A program made the translations under genes and the position numbers. Below, one piece after another: positions 1 through 7,347 of a stretch of 11,250 nucleotides of DNA. The notes below the pieces were generated by a model that was not told the DNA's origin, did no database searches, and saw nothing but the letters and a program-made list of their open reading frames with translations. The DNA is from Chloroflexota bacterium (GTDB taxonomy: Bacteria > Chloroflexota > Anaerolineae > Anaerolineales > UBA11657). Location of the stretch: assembly GCA_003670425.1 (NCBI GenBank), contig QWRL01000066.1:1-11250 (forward strand), given 5' to 3'. Positions within the stretch are counted from its first letter, which is position 1, and each line of letters opens with the position of its first letter.

Positions 1-171
1 GTGCCTTCTCCACATCAATCCGCGCTCCGCCGCATGTGCCATATCTACAGCGCAGGATTACGAGCCCCCAGTTTTACAGAAGTCTGATGCCAAATATTCT
101 GCACCGTCCCCGCCGCTGCAGGCAAGAAAGATAGAGCGCAGCGGGCCAACTAGCCAATCCGGCGCAGTGGC
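1..171. other. Region downstream of etfA; no gene recognised
   Basis: Nothing here can be assigned to a protein or RNA family. Several short open frames run off the left edge on both strands, but none has a recognisable motif. On the minus strand a purine run GGAGAAGG (plus-strand 4-11) looks like a Shine-Dalgarno sequence, so a next minus-strand gene could start just outside the window; that is inference only. GCGCAGT (162-168) and ACTGCGC (174-180) form a 7-bp hairpin over the etfA stop codon. An alternative pairing uses AGCGCAG (135-141) with CTGCGCT (175-181). Neither is followed by a clean U-run on the minus strand, so a terminator is not established. Confidence 0.35.
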
Positions 172-1152
172 TTACTGCGCTCTGCGGCGGCGGATCTCTG
201 CCGAGATGGCGGGCACCACTTGATGCAGATCACCAATGACTGCGTAGGCAGCCTTGGAAACAATGTACGCCTCTTTATCAATGTTGATGGCCAGGATATT
301 TTTGGAAGCCATGGCCCCCACCCAATGCTGGATCGCGCCGGATATGCCGCATGCAAAGTAAATATCAGGCGCAATGCGCGTACCGGTCTGGCCCACTTGA
401 TCGGTGTGATTGCGCCAGCCATTGTTGGTGACCGCACGCGAGCAACCGACGATGCCATTCAGCAGCTTGGCAAGCTCTTCGAGCGAAGCAAAGCCTTCCG
501 CTGAGCCAACACCGCGGCCGCCGCCCACCACCACCGGCGAAGTTGCCAGCGTAACACCGGCTACGCGATCCACGCGCTCGCGCACAAACGAGTGCCTTAC
601 CGCTGCATCCAGCTCTACTTCAATAATCGTCACGCTTGCGGATGCCGGCGCCTCAACCGGCACCACCATATGGTTTGCAAGGGTAACGAGCTTGACTGGC
701 GCATCAAGCTCGGATTCCTCCAGCAGCGACCCGCCCCAGCGCGCGCGCACCAGGCGCAGCGCCTGGGACCCGTCAAATTTTGCGTCAAACTCTGTGCAGT
801 TCATTGCTGCAGGCAAATCGAGGCGCGCGGCTGCCTGTGCAATCACTTCGTGCCCGCGCTCCGTGCCGGATCCCATCACCACTTGCGGCGCGCATTTGCG
901 CACCAGCTGGGCCACCACTTCGCCCCAGGCCTCCGGCCCAAAATCCACAAGTGCTGCGTGATGCGCTTGATGCACAACGCTTGCGCCGTGTGCCGCAAGG
1001 ATGTCCCGCAAGCCATCCGCATTCGCGCCAATGGTGAGCGCTTCCATTGTGGTGTGCAGCTGCGCGGCCAGCTTGCGGGCCGCCGTAAGCAAGCCAAGCG
1101 ATGCGGACTCGATGCGACCGCGATCGTGGCCGACCACCGCCAGCACACTCAT
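172..1152 (-). CDS. etfA: Electron transfer flavoprotein alpha subunit
   Basis: Alpha subunit of the ETF heterodimer, a soluble FAD protein that carries electrons from flavin dehydrogenases to the quinone pool. At 326 residues it is a normal length. The C-terminal FAD domain is clear: GGGRGVGSAEGF (210-221), GCSRA (236-240), VGQTG (253-257), GISGAIQH (269-276), AIN (288-290) and VIGDLHQVVPAI (305-316). The N-terminal half is the usual degenerate alpha/beta domain. Its ATG overlaps the etfB stop by 4 nt (ATGA), so the subunits are translationally coupled. Some normally conserved FAD-domain positions differ: N243 where Asp is usual in the SRA..D motif, and DKEAYIVSKAAY (292-303) where families usually read something like DPDAPIFQVADY. 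This suggests a divergent ETF subgroup rather than decay, because the frame is intact and the other motifs are kept. Family assignment is firm; the dedicated partner is inferred from the operon. Confidence 0.96.
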   Translation of the reverse strand: MSVLAVVGHDRGRIESASLGLLTAARKLAAQLHTTMEALTIGANADGLRDILAAHGASVVHQAHHAALVDFGPEAWGEVVAQLVRKCAPQVVMGSGTERGHEVIAQAAARLDLPAAMNCTEFDAKFDGSQALRLVRARWGGSLLEESELDAPVKLVTLANHMVVPVEAPASASVTIIEVELDAAVRHSFVRERVDRVAGVTLATSPVVVGGGRGVGSAEGFASLEELAKLLNGIVGCSRAVTNNGWRNHTDQVGQTGTRIAPDIYFACGISGAIQHWVGAMASKNILAINIDKEAYIVSKAAYAVIGDLHQVVPAISAEIRRRRAQ

Positions 1153-1916
1153 TTGAACACCCCAATTTCTTCCAGCAAATCCACCACTGCTGCTGCTGCA
1201 TCCGGACCCGTGCCAAGAATTTTTGTGTTGCGCACAACCTCCGGCGGACGGCGCAAATGGATGAGCTTTAGGCCGCCTGCAGCGCAGGCTACCGCGCTAT
1301 GCTGCACCTCAACCTTCTTCGATGCAAGGCGGCCCTTCATGGTTGGGTAGCGCGGCAGGTTTATGCCTTCCTTCACGCCAACGGCTGCGGGCATGGGCAG
1401 CATGTAGATCTCTACGCCAGCCTCGCTATCGCGCCTTACCTTGGCCATGCCGTCTGCAATGTCCAAGCCCTTGGCGCCGTTGACCATGGGCCGGCCAAGT
1501 TTCAGCGCCACCCGGATGCCCACCTGATAACCGCCTGAGTCCGCCGACTCGTTGCCAAACAGGAGCAGGTCAAATTTGCCACCCGCTGCTTCAAGGCTCT
1601 CCACCACCGCAGTAATTGCCTGCGCTGTGCGCTGCGCATCCCAGTCGGCGCCATCAATCGGCACGAGCACGGCTTTGGCCACTCCGGTGCTTACGGCAGT
1701 GCGCAGTTGTTCCTGCGCCTCGGCCGGCCCGAGAGTAAGCACGGTAACTTCGCCGCCGTGCTTTTCCACCAGTTGCACCGCCTGCTCCACCGCGCACTCC
1801 TCATGCGGGCTTACGGTGAAGCCCAGAAAAGCTGTGTCCACCGCCTGCCCGTCTTCTGTGATGTTGATGCGCGCCCCCGGCGCCGGCACGCGCTTCACAC
1901 AGACAAGAATGTTCAT
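1149..1916 (-). CDS. etfB: Electron transfer flavoprotein beta subunit
   Basis: Beta subunit of ETF, which binds AMP structurally and contributes the loop that docks on partner dehydrogenases. The 255 residues begin with the typical MNILVCVKRVPAPG. They contain SPHEECAVEQAVQL (36-49), the nucleotide-binding FGNESADSGGYQVG (120-133) and the ETF-beta signature area around RRDSEAGVEIYMLPMPA (161-177). The partner-recognition loop follows at about 186-201 (NLPRYPTMKGRLASKK), where other ETFs have a Leu- and Lys-rich segment. The start lies 16 nt after the stop of the upstream FAD/folate enzyme. The short spacer is GC-rich and has no good Shine-Dalgarno sequence, so translation may depend on coupling to the upstream gene. 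The stop overlaps the etfA start by 4 nt. The tight three-gene arrangement implies this ETF serves the upstream flavoenzyme. Confidence 0.96.
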   Translation of the reverse strand: MNILVCVKRVPAPGARINITEDGQAVDTAFLGFTVSPHEECAVEQAVQLVEKHGGEVTVLTLGPAEAQEQLRTAVSTGVAKAVLVPIDGADWDAQRTAQAITAVVESLEAAGGKFDLLLFGNESADSGGYQVGIRVALKLGRPMVNGAKGLDIADGMAKVRRDSEAGVEIYMLPMPAAVGVKEGINLPRYPTMKGRLASKKVEVQHSAVACAAGGLKLIHLRRPPEVVRNTKILGTGPDAAAAVVDLLEEIGVFK

Positions 1917-1932
1917 GCCGGCCGGCCGCAGC

Positions 1933-4461
1933 CTAGCTCTTCATGCGGGCATCGGTGGGGTCAAACAGCGGCTGGCTGCCCACACGCGCCACCCGCACGG
2001 GGAACAACTCATTCATGTACATGACGCGCAATTCATTGCCTTCAACGGCATGTTCGGGCGTCAGATACGCCAGCAGCAAATACTTGCCCAGCGACGGCGC
2101 AGCACCGGCTGTGGTCACGCGTGACACGCGCCCCTTGGCATCCACAATGCGCGCGCCGCTCTTGGTCAGAATTGGCTCATTGCCGCCAGTGGGAAAGCGC
2201 TTGATGCCCGTCTTGCCGGTCTGGTCCAGCATCTCAAGCGTGCACAGCACGGCGCATGGCTTGCCAGCCCGCGCCTTCAGGTACTCCGCCTTGCCAATGA
2301 AGTCGGCTGCCTTCACCTTCGCGCGTGCCAAGCCGGCCTCAACCGGGTTGTACTCGCTCTCCAGCTCGGCACCCATCAGCCGGTAGCCTTTCTCGATGCG
2401 GCCCGTCACAGCGTACACGCCCATGCCAACCGGGATCACGCCAAACTCGGCGCCGGCCGCAGCGATTGTGTCCCACAAACGCAAGCCGTGCTCCATTTTG
2501 GTGTACACCTCCCAGCCGTTCTCGCCGACATAGGAAATGCGGAACATGGTGCAGGGTACGCCGCCAATCAGCACATTGCGCACGGCGCCGTACGGGAAAC
2601 TGGCCTGCGCCACATCGTAGGGCTTGTGATCACCAGTGACAATCTTGGCCATTGTCTTTTGCGCATTCGGGCCCCAAACGCCAATTGTGCACAGTGCGGC
2701 TGTCATGTCTGTGAACACAACCGAGCCATCCGTTGGCATATGGCGCCGGAACCAGTAGTTGTCGCGCCCGCCATCGAACGCGCCGGTGATGACGCGGTAG
2801 TGCTCGGTGGCGAGGCGCATGATTGTCAGGTCGCCGCGGAAGCCGCCCGCCGGGCTGAGCAGCGGCGTATAAACCGAATGCCCCACCGCAACATCCACGT
2901 TGTTCACGCACATGTACTGCAGAAATTTCATTGCGCCCGGCCCGGTAAAGTCGAATTCGTTGAAGGCCGTCAGATCCACCATGCCCACTGAGTCGCGCAT
3001 GGCAAGGTGCTCGGCATTTGTAATCGGCGACCACCAGCGGCCATCCCACTCATGCGCGCGCGGCTGGCAGGCAGCTTTATATTTGTCCATCAACTTTGCG
3101 TTGGATGCAAACCACTGCGGGCGCTCCCAGCCGCGCGCATCAAAGAAGGTTGCGCCGGCGGCTTCCTCGCGCGGATAGAACGGACTGCGGCGCATTTCGC
3201 GCTGCGAACCCCATTGCTCGCGCGGGTGCACAATGCCATAAGTTTTGTTAAAGTGCTCGTTGCAGCGCGCGTAGATGTGATGTTCCGTGCGCTCGTGCGG
3301 GTAAAAGCGGCTGATGTCCGAAGAATGCGGGTCGCACAGGTGCGGGTAGCCGTACGTCATCCACTCCGCCACCAGCTGCGCAATGCCCGGGCCCTCTTTG
3401 ATCCACACGGCAGCAGCCGACCACAGGTTCTTCACCTCAATCGTCTCGCCCAGCACCGGCATGCCATCCGGCGTCAGCGAAAGCAAACCGTTAATCGCAT
3501 ACTTGATTTCCGCGTCGCCCAGCATGCCCATCAATTCAATCGCCTGTTCCATCTGCGGGTCAAAGTCTTCCTGGGTAAGCGGCAGTTCAGTTGGCGAGAG
3601 CGCCGCCGCTTCGATGGACGGAATGTCATTGGGGTGCATGAAGATTGCGCGGTGGGCGTACGAGCCCACTTCCATCGACCCGGCGGTCTGGCGCTCATAA
3701 CAAAAAGTGTCCATGTCGCGCACAATCGGATACGCCACCTCTGCATTTGATTGTTGCAGAATGTCGATTGGGCCGACGTCGGCCATCTGATGCACGGCCG
3801 GCGTGAGCGGAATGCTGGCGCCGGCCATCGCGGCAATGCGCGGACTCCACACACCGCAAGCCACCACCACATGCTGCGCCTCAATGCGCCCCTTGTTTGT
3901 GACCACAGCCTTGATCGCGCCATTCTCCACTTCAAGATCAAGCACTTCAGTGTTGGCCAAGATCTTCAGCCCGCCAGACTTGACGGCACTTTCGCGCATC
4001 AACGTGCCGGTTTGCAGCGAATCCACCACTGAGACACTGGGCGTGTAGAAGCCGCCCAGCACAATCTTTTCATTAATGAATGGCACAAGCTCCTTCACCT
4101 CAGCCGGTGTCAGCAGGCGCGCGTCGATGCCCCAAGACTTGGCCGAAGTCATGCGCCGGTTGAACTCTTCAAGGCGTTCGGGCTTGCGCGCAACTTCGAT
4201 GCCGCCACAGGTGTTGTTCATGCCCAGCTCAATGTATTGCTTCTGTGAAGCCAGCGTGAGCATTGCCATTTCTTTGTTGTGATCAGTGGGAAAAATAAAA
4301 TTTGAAGCGTGGCCGGTGGACCCGCCCGGGTTGGGCAGTGAACCCTTGTCAATCAGCACCATATCGGTCCAGCCCAGGCGGGCCAGATGCCCAACCAGGC
4401 AGTTGCCAACAATTCCCGCGCCGATAACGACTACTTTGGCCTGCTTGGGGACATCACTCAT
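1933..4461 (-). CDS. FAD/folate-dependent dimethylglycine/sarcosine dehydrogenase-like enzyme
   Basis: A two-module demethylase of 842 residues, close in length and layout to Arthrobacter dimethylglycine oxidase and mitochondrial DMGDH. Residues 1-370 are a DAO-type FAD domain: GAGIVG (14-19) binds FAD, and GGSTGHASN (46-54) places His51 where family members attach FAD covalently. PAVHQ (His224) and CYERQ (Tyr255), followed by GSYAHR (266-271), match the amine-oxidising site. Residues about 371-440 fit the FAO_M linker. From about 475 to 842 is a GcvT-like tetrahydrofolate domain: GGFRGDLTI (539-547, Asp544 at the catalytic folate Asp), ISYVGENGWEVY (642-653), GRIEKGYRLMGAELE (687-701) and APSLGK (788-793). 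It should oxidise an N-methylamine (dimethylglycine, sarcosine or similar) and form 5,10-methylene-THF. The start is supported by AAGGAG 6 nt upstream (complement of 4468-4473). Adjacent etfBA favour a dehydrogenase over an oxidase. The exact substrate cannot be fixed from sequence. Confidence 0.9.
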   Translation of the reverse strand: MSDVPKQAKVVVIGAGIVGNCLVGHLARLGWTDMVLIDKGSLPNPGGSTGHASNFIFPTDHNKEMAMLTLASQKQYIELGMNNTCGGIEVARKPERLEEFNRRMTSAKSWGIDARLLTPAEVKELVPFINEKIVLGGFYTPSVSVVDSLQTGTLMRESAVKSGGLKILANTEVLDLEVENGAIKAVVTNKGRIEAQHVVVACGVWSPRIAAMAGASIPLTPAVHQMADVGPIDILQQSNAEVAYPIVRDMDTFCYERQTAGSMEVGSYAHRAIFMHPNDIPSIEAAALSPTELPLTQEDFDPQMEQAIELMGMLGDAEIKYAINGLLSLTPDGMPVLGETIEVKNLWSAAAVWIKEGPGIAQLVAEWMTYGYPHLCDPHSSDISRFYPHERTEHHIYARCNEHFNKTYGIVHPREQWGSQREMRRSPFYPREEAAGATFFDARGWERPQWFASNAKLMDKYKAACQPRAHEWDGRWWSPITNAEHLAMRDSVGMVDLTAFNEFDFTGPGAMKFLQYMCVNNVDVAVGHSVYTPLLSPAGGFRGDLTIMRLATEHYRVITGAFDGGRDNYWFRRHMPTDGSVVFTDMTAALCTIGVWGPNAQKTMAKIVTGDHKPYDVAQASFPYGAVRNVLIGGVPCTMFRISYVGENGWEVYTKMEHGLRLWDTIAAAGAEFGVIPVGMGVYAVTGRIEKGYRLMGAELESEYNPVEAGLARAKVKAADFIGKAEYLKARAGKPCAVLCTLEMLDQTGKTGIKRFPTGGNEPILTKSGARIVDAKGRVSRVTTAGAAPSLGKYLLLAYLTPEHAVEGNELRVMYMNELFPVRVARVGSQPLFDPTDARMKS

Positions 4462-4502
4462 TTTGAACTCCTTGGTTTAGTGCGGTCTTGATCAGATGAT
4501 CG

Positions 4503-4525
4503 GTGATATATCTCTACAATATCAC
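4503..4525. promoter_or_regulatory. Inverted repeat, candidate operator of the flavoenzyme operon
   Basis: GTGATAT (4503-4509) and ATATCAC (4519-4525) are perfect 7-bp arms around a 9-nt centre. The repeat overlaps the predicted minus-strand -10 box (4516-4521). A protein bound here could block transcription of the demethylase-ETF operon, possibly in response to substrate. A second, shorter dyad, GATCA-GA-TGATC, lies just downstream at 4490-4501. The dyads are seen directly; the regulatory role and any regulator family are inference. Confidence 0.4.
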
Positions 4526-4544
4526 GGAATTGGGTCGCACACAA
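4516..4544 (-). promoter_or_regulatory. Candidate sigma-70-type promoter for the demethylase-etfBA operon
   Basis: Read on the minus strand, TTGTGT (complement of 4539-4544) and TATTGT (complement of 4516-4521) are separated by 17 nt. This would give a leader of roughly 45-50 nt before the ATG at 4461. The match is only moderate (3/6 and 4/6 to consensus), but position, spacing and overlap with the inverted repeat at 4503-4525 fit. A perfect minus-strand TATAAT (complement of 4615-4620) lies further upstream but lacks a good -35 box. Confidence 0.4.
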
Positions 4545-4798
4545 AGCCGCGATTTGCGGGGTTTGGCACTTCGCCGGCACCCGCAGCGCGCAAACTGACT
4601 GCAACCTAAGCCGCATTATAGTGCGGTTTGCACTGGGCCGATGCGGCACCAAGGCCCGCCGCCGGCAGTGGTGCTATTGCCTGCAGCCGGCAGCAGCCAA
4701 CGCGCACAGCCACCCGCCCCCTACCCGGCAGCGCCATTCAGCGCATGGAGTGCGCTTGGCGGGCACCACCTTTCATTCAAATTGCCCGGCAAGCAGCC
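4545..4798. other. Divergent intergenic region with dyads, no gene seen
   Basis: This stretch separates the two divergent promoters. Short frames cross it, but none has a good ribosome-binding site, recognisable motif or conserved-looking composition. It contains two notable dyads. CCGCA (4611-4615) and TGCGG (4622-4626) flank an AT-rich centre. A larger structure is formed by CGCCA (4732-4736) plus AGCGCA (4740-4745) pairing with TGCGCT (4751-4756) plus TGGCG (4757-4761). The second is listed separately. Confidence 0.5.
4732..4761. repeat. Bulged 11-bp inverted repeat upstream of the trp promoter
   Basis: AGCGCA (4740-4745) pairs perfectly with TGCGCT (4751-4756) across a 5-nt loop. The stem continues with CGCCA (4732-4736) pairing with TGGCG (4757-4761), leaving a 3-nt bulge (TTC) on the left arm. 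No U-run follows on either strand, so it is unlikely to be an intrinsic terminator. It ends about 38 nt before the trp -35 box. It could be a protein-binding site or incidental; its function is unknown. Confidence 0.4.
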
Positions 4799-4827
4799 TT
4801 GACTCGGACGCCCAGACTGACTATGAT
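4799..4827 (+). promoter_or_regulatory. trp operon promoter (sigma-70 type)
   Basis: TTGACT (4799-4804) and TATGAT (4822-4827) are separated by exactly 17 nt, each 5/6 to the housekeeping consensus. Transcription would start near 4833-4836, about 25 nt before the base of T-box Stem I. That is the expected place for a promoter driving a T-box leader. Confidence 0.75.
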
Positions 4828-4857
4828 AAGCAGGCAAGTTCAATCCTATATACAACA

Positions 4858-5150
4858 CAGACGTTGATCTGGATTAGTACGCGCTAGAGCAGTGTTCAGA
4901 GAGCCGCCAACAAGGTGTGATGGCGGTACACCAGCAAGCGCCGAATGGCCCAGTGAGTCGTGCGGGCGAACCCTCCCCGGAGGCAGTAGCTCACACCGGA
5001 AGCGCACCGTTATCAAAGCGCAGGGCATCGGTGTTGAGCCTGTGCCTCATTTAGTGAAGCAACCGCAGCACATGCGCAGCGGATAGCTTAAGTAAGGTGG
5101 TACCACGGGAGCCCCTCTCGTCCTTTATGACGGGGGGGCTTTTTCTTTTC
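4858..5150 (+). promoter_or_regulatory. Tryptophan-specific T-box leader (tRNA-sensing riboswitch)
   Basis: The leader binds tRNA-Trp and senses its charging. Stem I: GAC/GTC (4860-4862 with 4957-4959), a kink-turn-like GA region, then CTGG/CCAG (4869-4872 with 4950-4953). Next comes a specifier loop with AGTA (4876-4879) opposite GAATGG, then GCGCT/AGCGC (4881-4885 with 4937-4941). GTGT/ACAC (4892-4895 with 4928-4931) and an apical hairpin CCGCCA/TGGCGG (4904-4909 with 4921-4926) complete it. The specifier codon is TGG (4946-4948), for Trp. A second long stem pairs AGGCA (4981-4985) and GCTCACACCG (4989-4998) with CGGTGTTGAGC (5029-5039, one bulged T) and TGCCT (5043-5047). The T-box sequence (5094-5108) has the UGGN bulge at 5098-5101 as UGGU. 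Antiterminator pairing is AAGG/CCTT (5094-5097 with 5122-5125) and CGGGAG/CTCTCG (5106-5111 with 5115-5120), exclusive with the terminator. Uncharged tRNA-Trp should favour readthrough into trpE. Confidence 0.95.
5111..5149 (+). terminator. T-box-controlled intrinsic terminator
   Basis: The arm starting at 5111 (GCCCCTCTCGTC, 5111-5122) pairs with GACGGGGGGGC (5129-5139) across a short CTTTAT loop, with two G-U pairs and one bulged C. It is followed by TTTTTCTTTT (5140-5149). It shares bases 5111-5125 with the antiterminator, so the two folds compete. It stops the trp transcript when tRNA-Trp is charged. Confidence 0.92.
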
Positions 5151-5166
5151 CGAGCGGGAGGAACCT

Positions 5167-6705
<1,539 letters not shown>

Positions 6706-6714
6706 GATCCGGCC

Positions 6715-7347
6715 ATGATATTAGTCATCGACAACTACGACAGCTTCACCTACAACATTGTGCAGCAGCTGGGCGCGCTGGGCGCCGACATGCTCGTAAA
6801 ACGCAACGACGAGATCACCGTTGCAGAAATTGGTGCGCTGGCACCCAGCAGCATTGTGATCTCGCCCGGGCCCGGCACACCCTTGGACAGCGGCATCTCG
6901 CTGGATGTGATCCGCCACTTTGGCGCCACCGTGCCCACGCTAGGCGTGTGCCTTGGCCACCAGTGTATTGCGCATTTCTACGGCGGCGCAGTGGTGCGCG
7001 CCGCGCAGCTGATGCACGGCAAAACCAGCCTGATAGAGCATGCTGGCGACCAGCTCTTCCACGGTGTGCCGACACCGTTTGAAGCCACGCGCTACCACAG
7101 CCTCATAGCGGCCGGGCCGCTGCCCGCAGTGCTGCGCATCACAGCGCGCACAGCCAGCGGCGAAATCATGGCGCTGCGCCACCGCCAGCATCCTGTTTTC
7201 GGCGTGCAGTTCCATCCGGAAAGCATTCTCACAACCCACGGCCCGCAGATCCTCAAAAATTTTCTGGCGCTGCGTTTTGCGCCGCCCGCCCGCAGCGAAC
7301 AATCCGGACAGCCCGCCATCACCAACCAACAGGAGCAGCGAACATGA
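6715..7347 (+). CDS. trpG: Anthranilate synthase component II (glutamine amidotransferase)
   Basis: Class I glutamine amidotransferase that releases ammonia for TrpE. It opens with MILVIDNYDSFTYNIVQ, typical of TrpG/PabA. The oxyanion strand PGPGTP is at 51-56, the nucleophile Cys79 sits in GVCLGHQ (77-83), and His167 and Glu169 in FGVQFHPES (162-170) complete the triad. HGKTS (101-105) is also typical. A tail of about 20 residues after the domain is rich in Ala, Pro, Ser and Gln and is probably disordered. The start has AGGA (6704-6707) overlapping the trpE stop, 9 nt after trpE ends. The stop overlaps the trpD ATG by 4 nt. It might also serve p-aminobenzoate synthesis, as in some bacteria with one shared amidotransferase; the window cannot show this. 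Confidence 0.97.
   Translation: MILVIDNYDSFTYNIVQQLGALGADMLVKRNDEITVAEIGALAPSSIVISPGPGTPLDSGISLDVIRHFGATVPTLGVCLGHQCIAHFYGGAVVRAAQLMHGKTSLIEHAGDQLFHGVPTPFEATRYHSLIAAGPLPAVLRITARTASGEIMALRHRQHPVFGVQFHPESILTTHGPQILKNFLALRFAPPARSEQSGQPAITNQQEQRT

Noticed and set aside
30..100. tRNA-like anticodon-arm resemblance on the minus strand
   Set aside because: No TTCRA T-loop and no acceptor stem pairing; a cloverleaf cannot be closed.
3007..3750. Long plus-strand open frame opposite the demethylase gene
   Set aside because: It is antisense to a clearly conserved FAD/GcvT protein and has no motif or start signal of its own.
4595..4622. CTGACT-16-TATAGT, a second possible plus-strand promoter
   Set aside because: Spacing and -35 match are weaker than at 4799-4827, and it would give an over 230-nt extra leader with no recognised function.
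4621..4887. Open frame of 88 codons in the divergent region (and a 79-codon one overlapping it)
   Set aside because: No ribosome-binding site or family motif; it runs through the trp promoter and into T-box Stem I; composition is that of random frames in GC-rich DNA.
4892..5086. Open frame of 64 codons inside the trp leader, considered as an attenuation leader peptide
   Set aside because: It lies within structured T-box elements and has no run of Trp codons. The single relevant TGG is the specifier, so T-box control explains the leader better.
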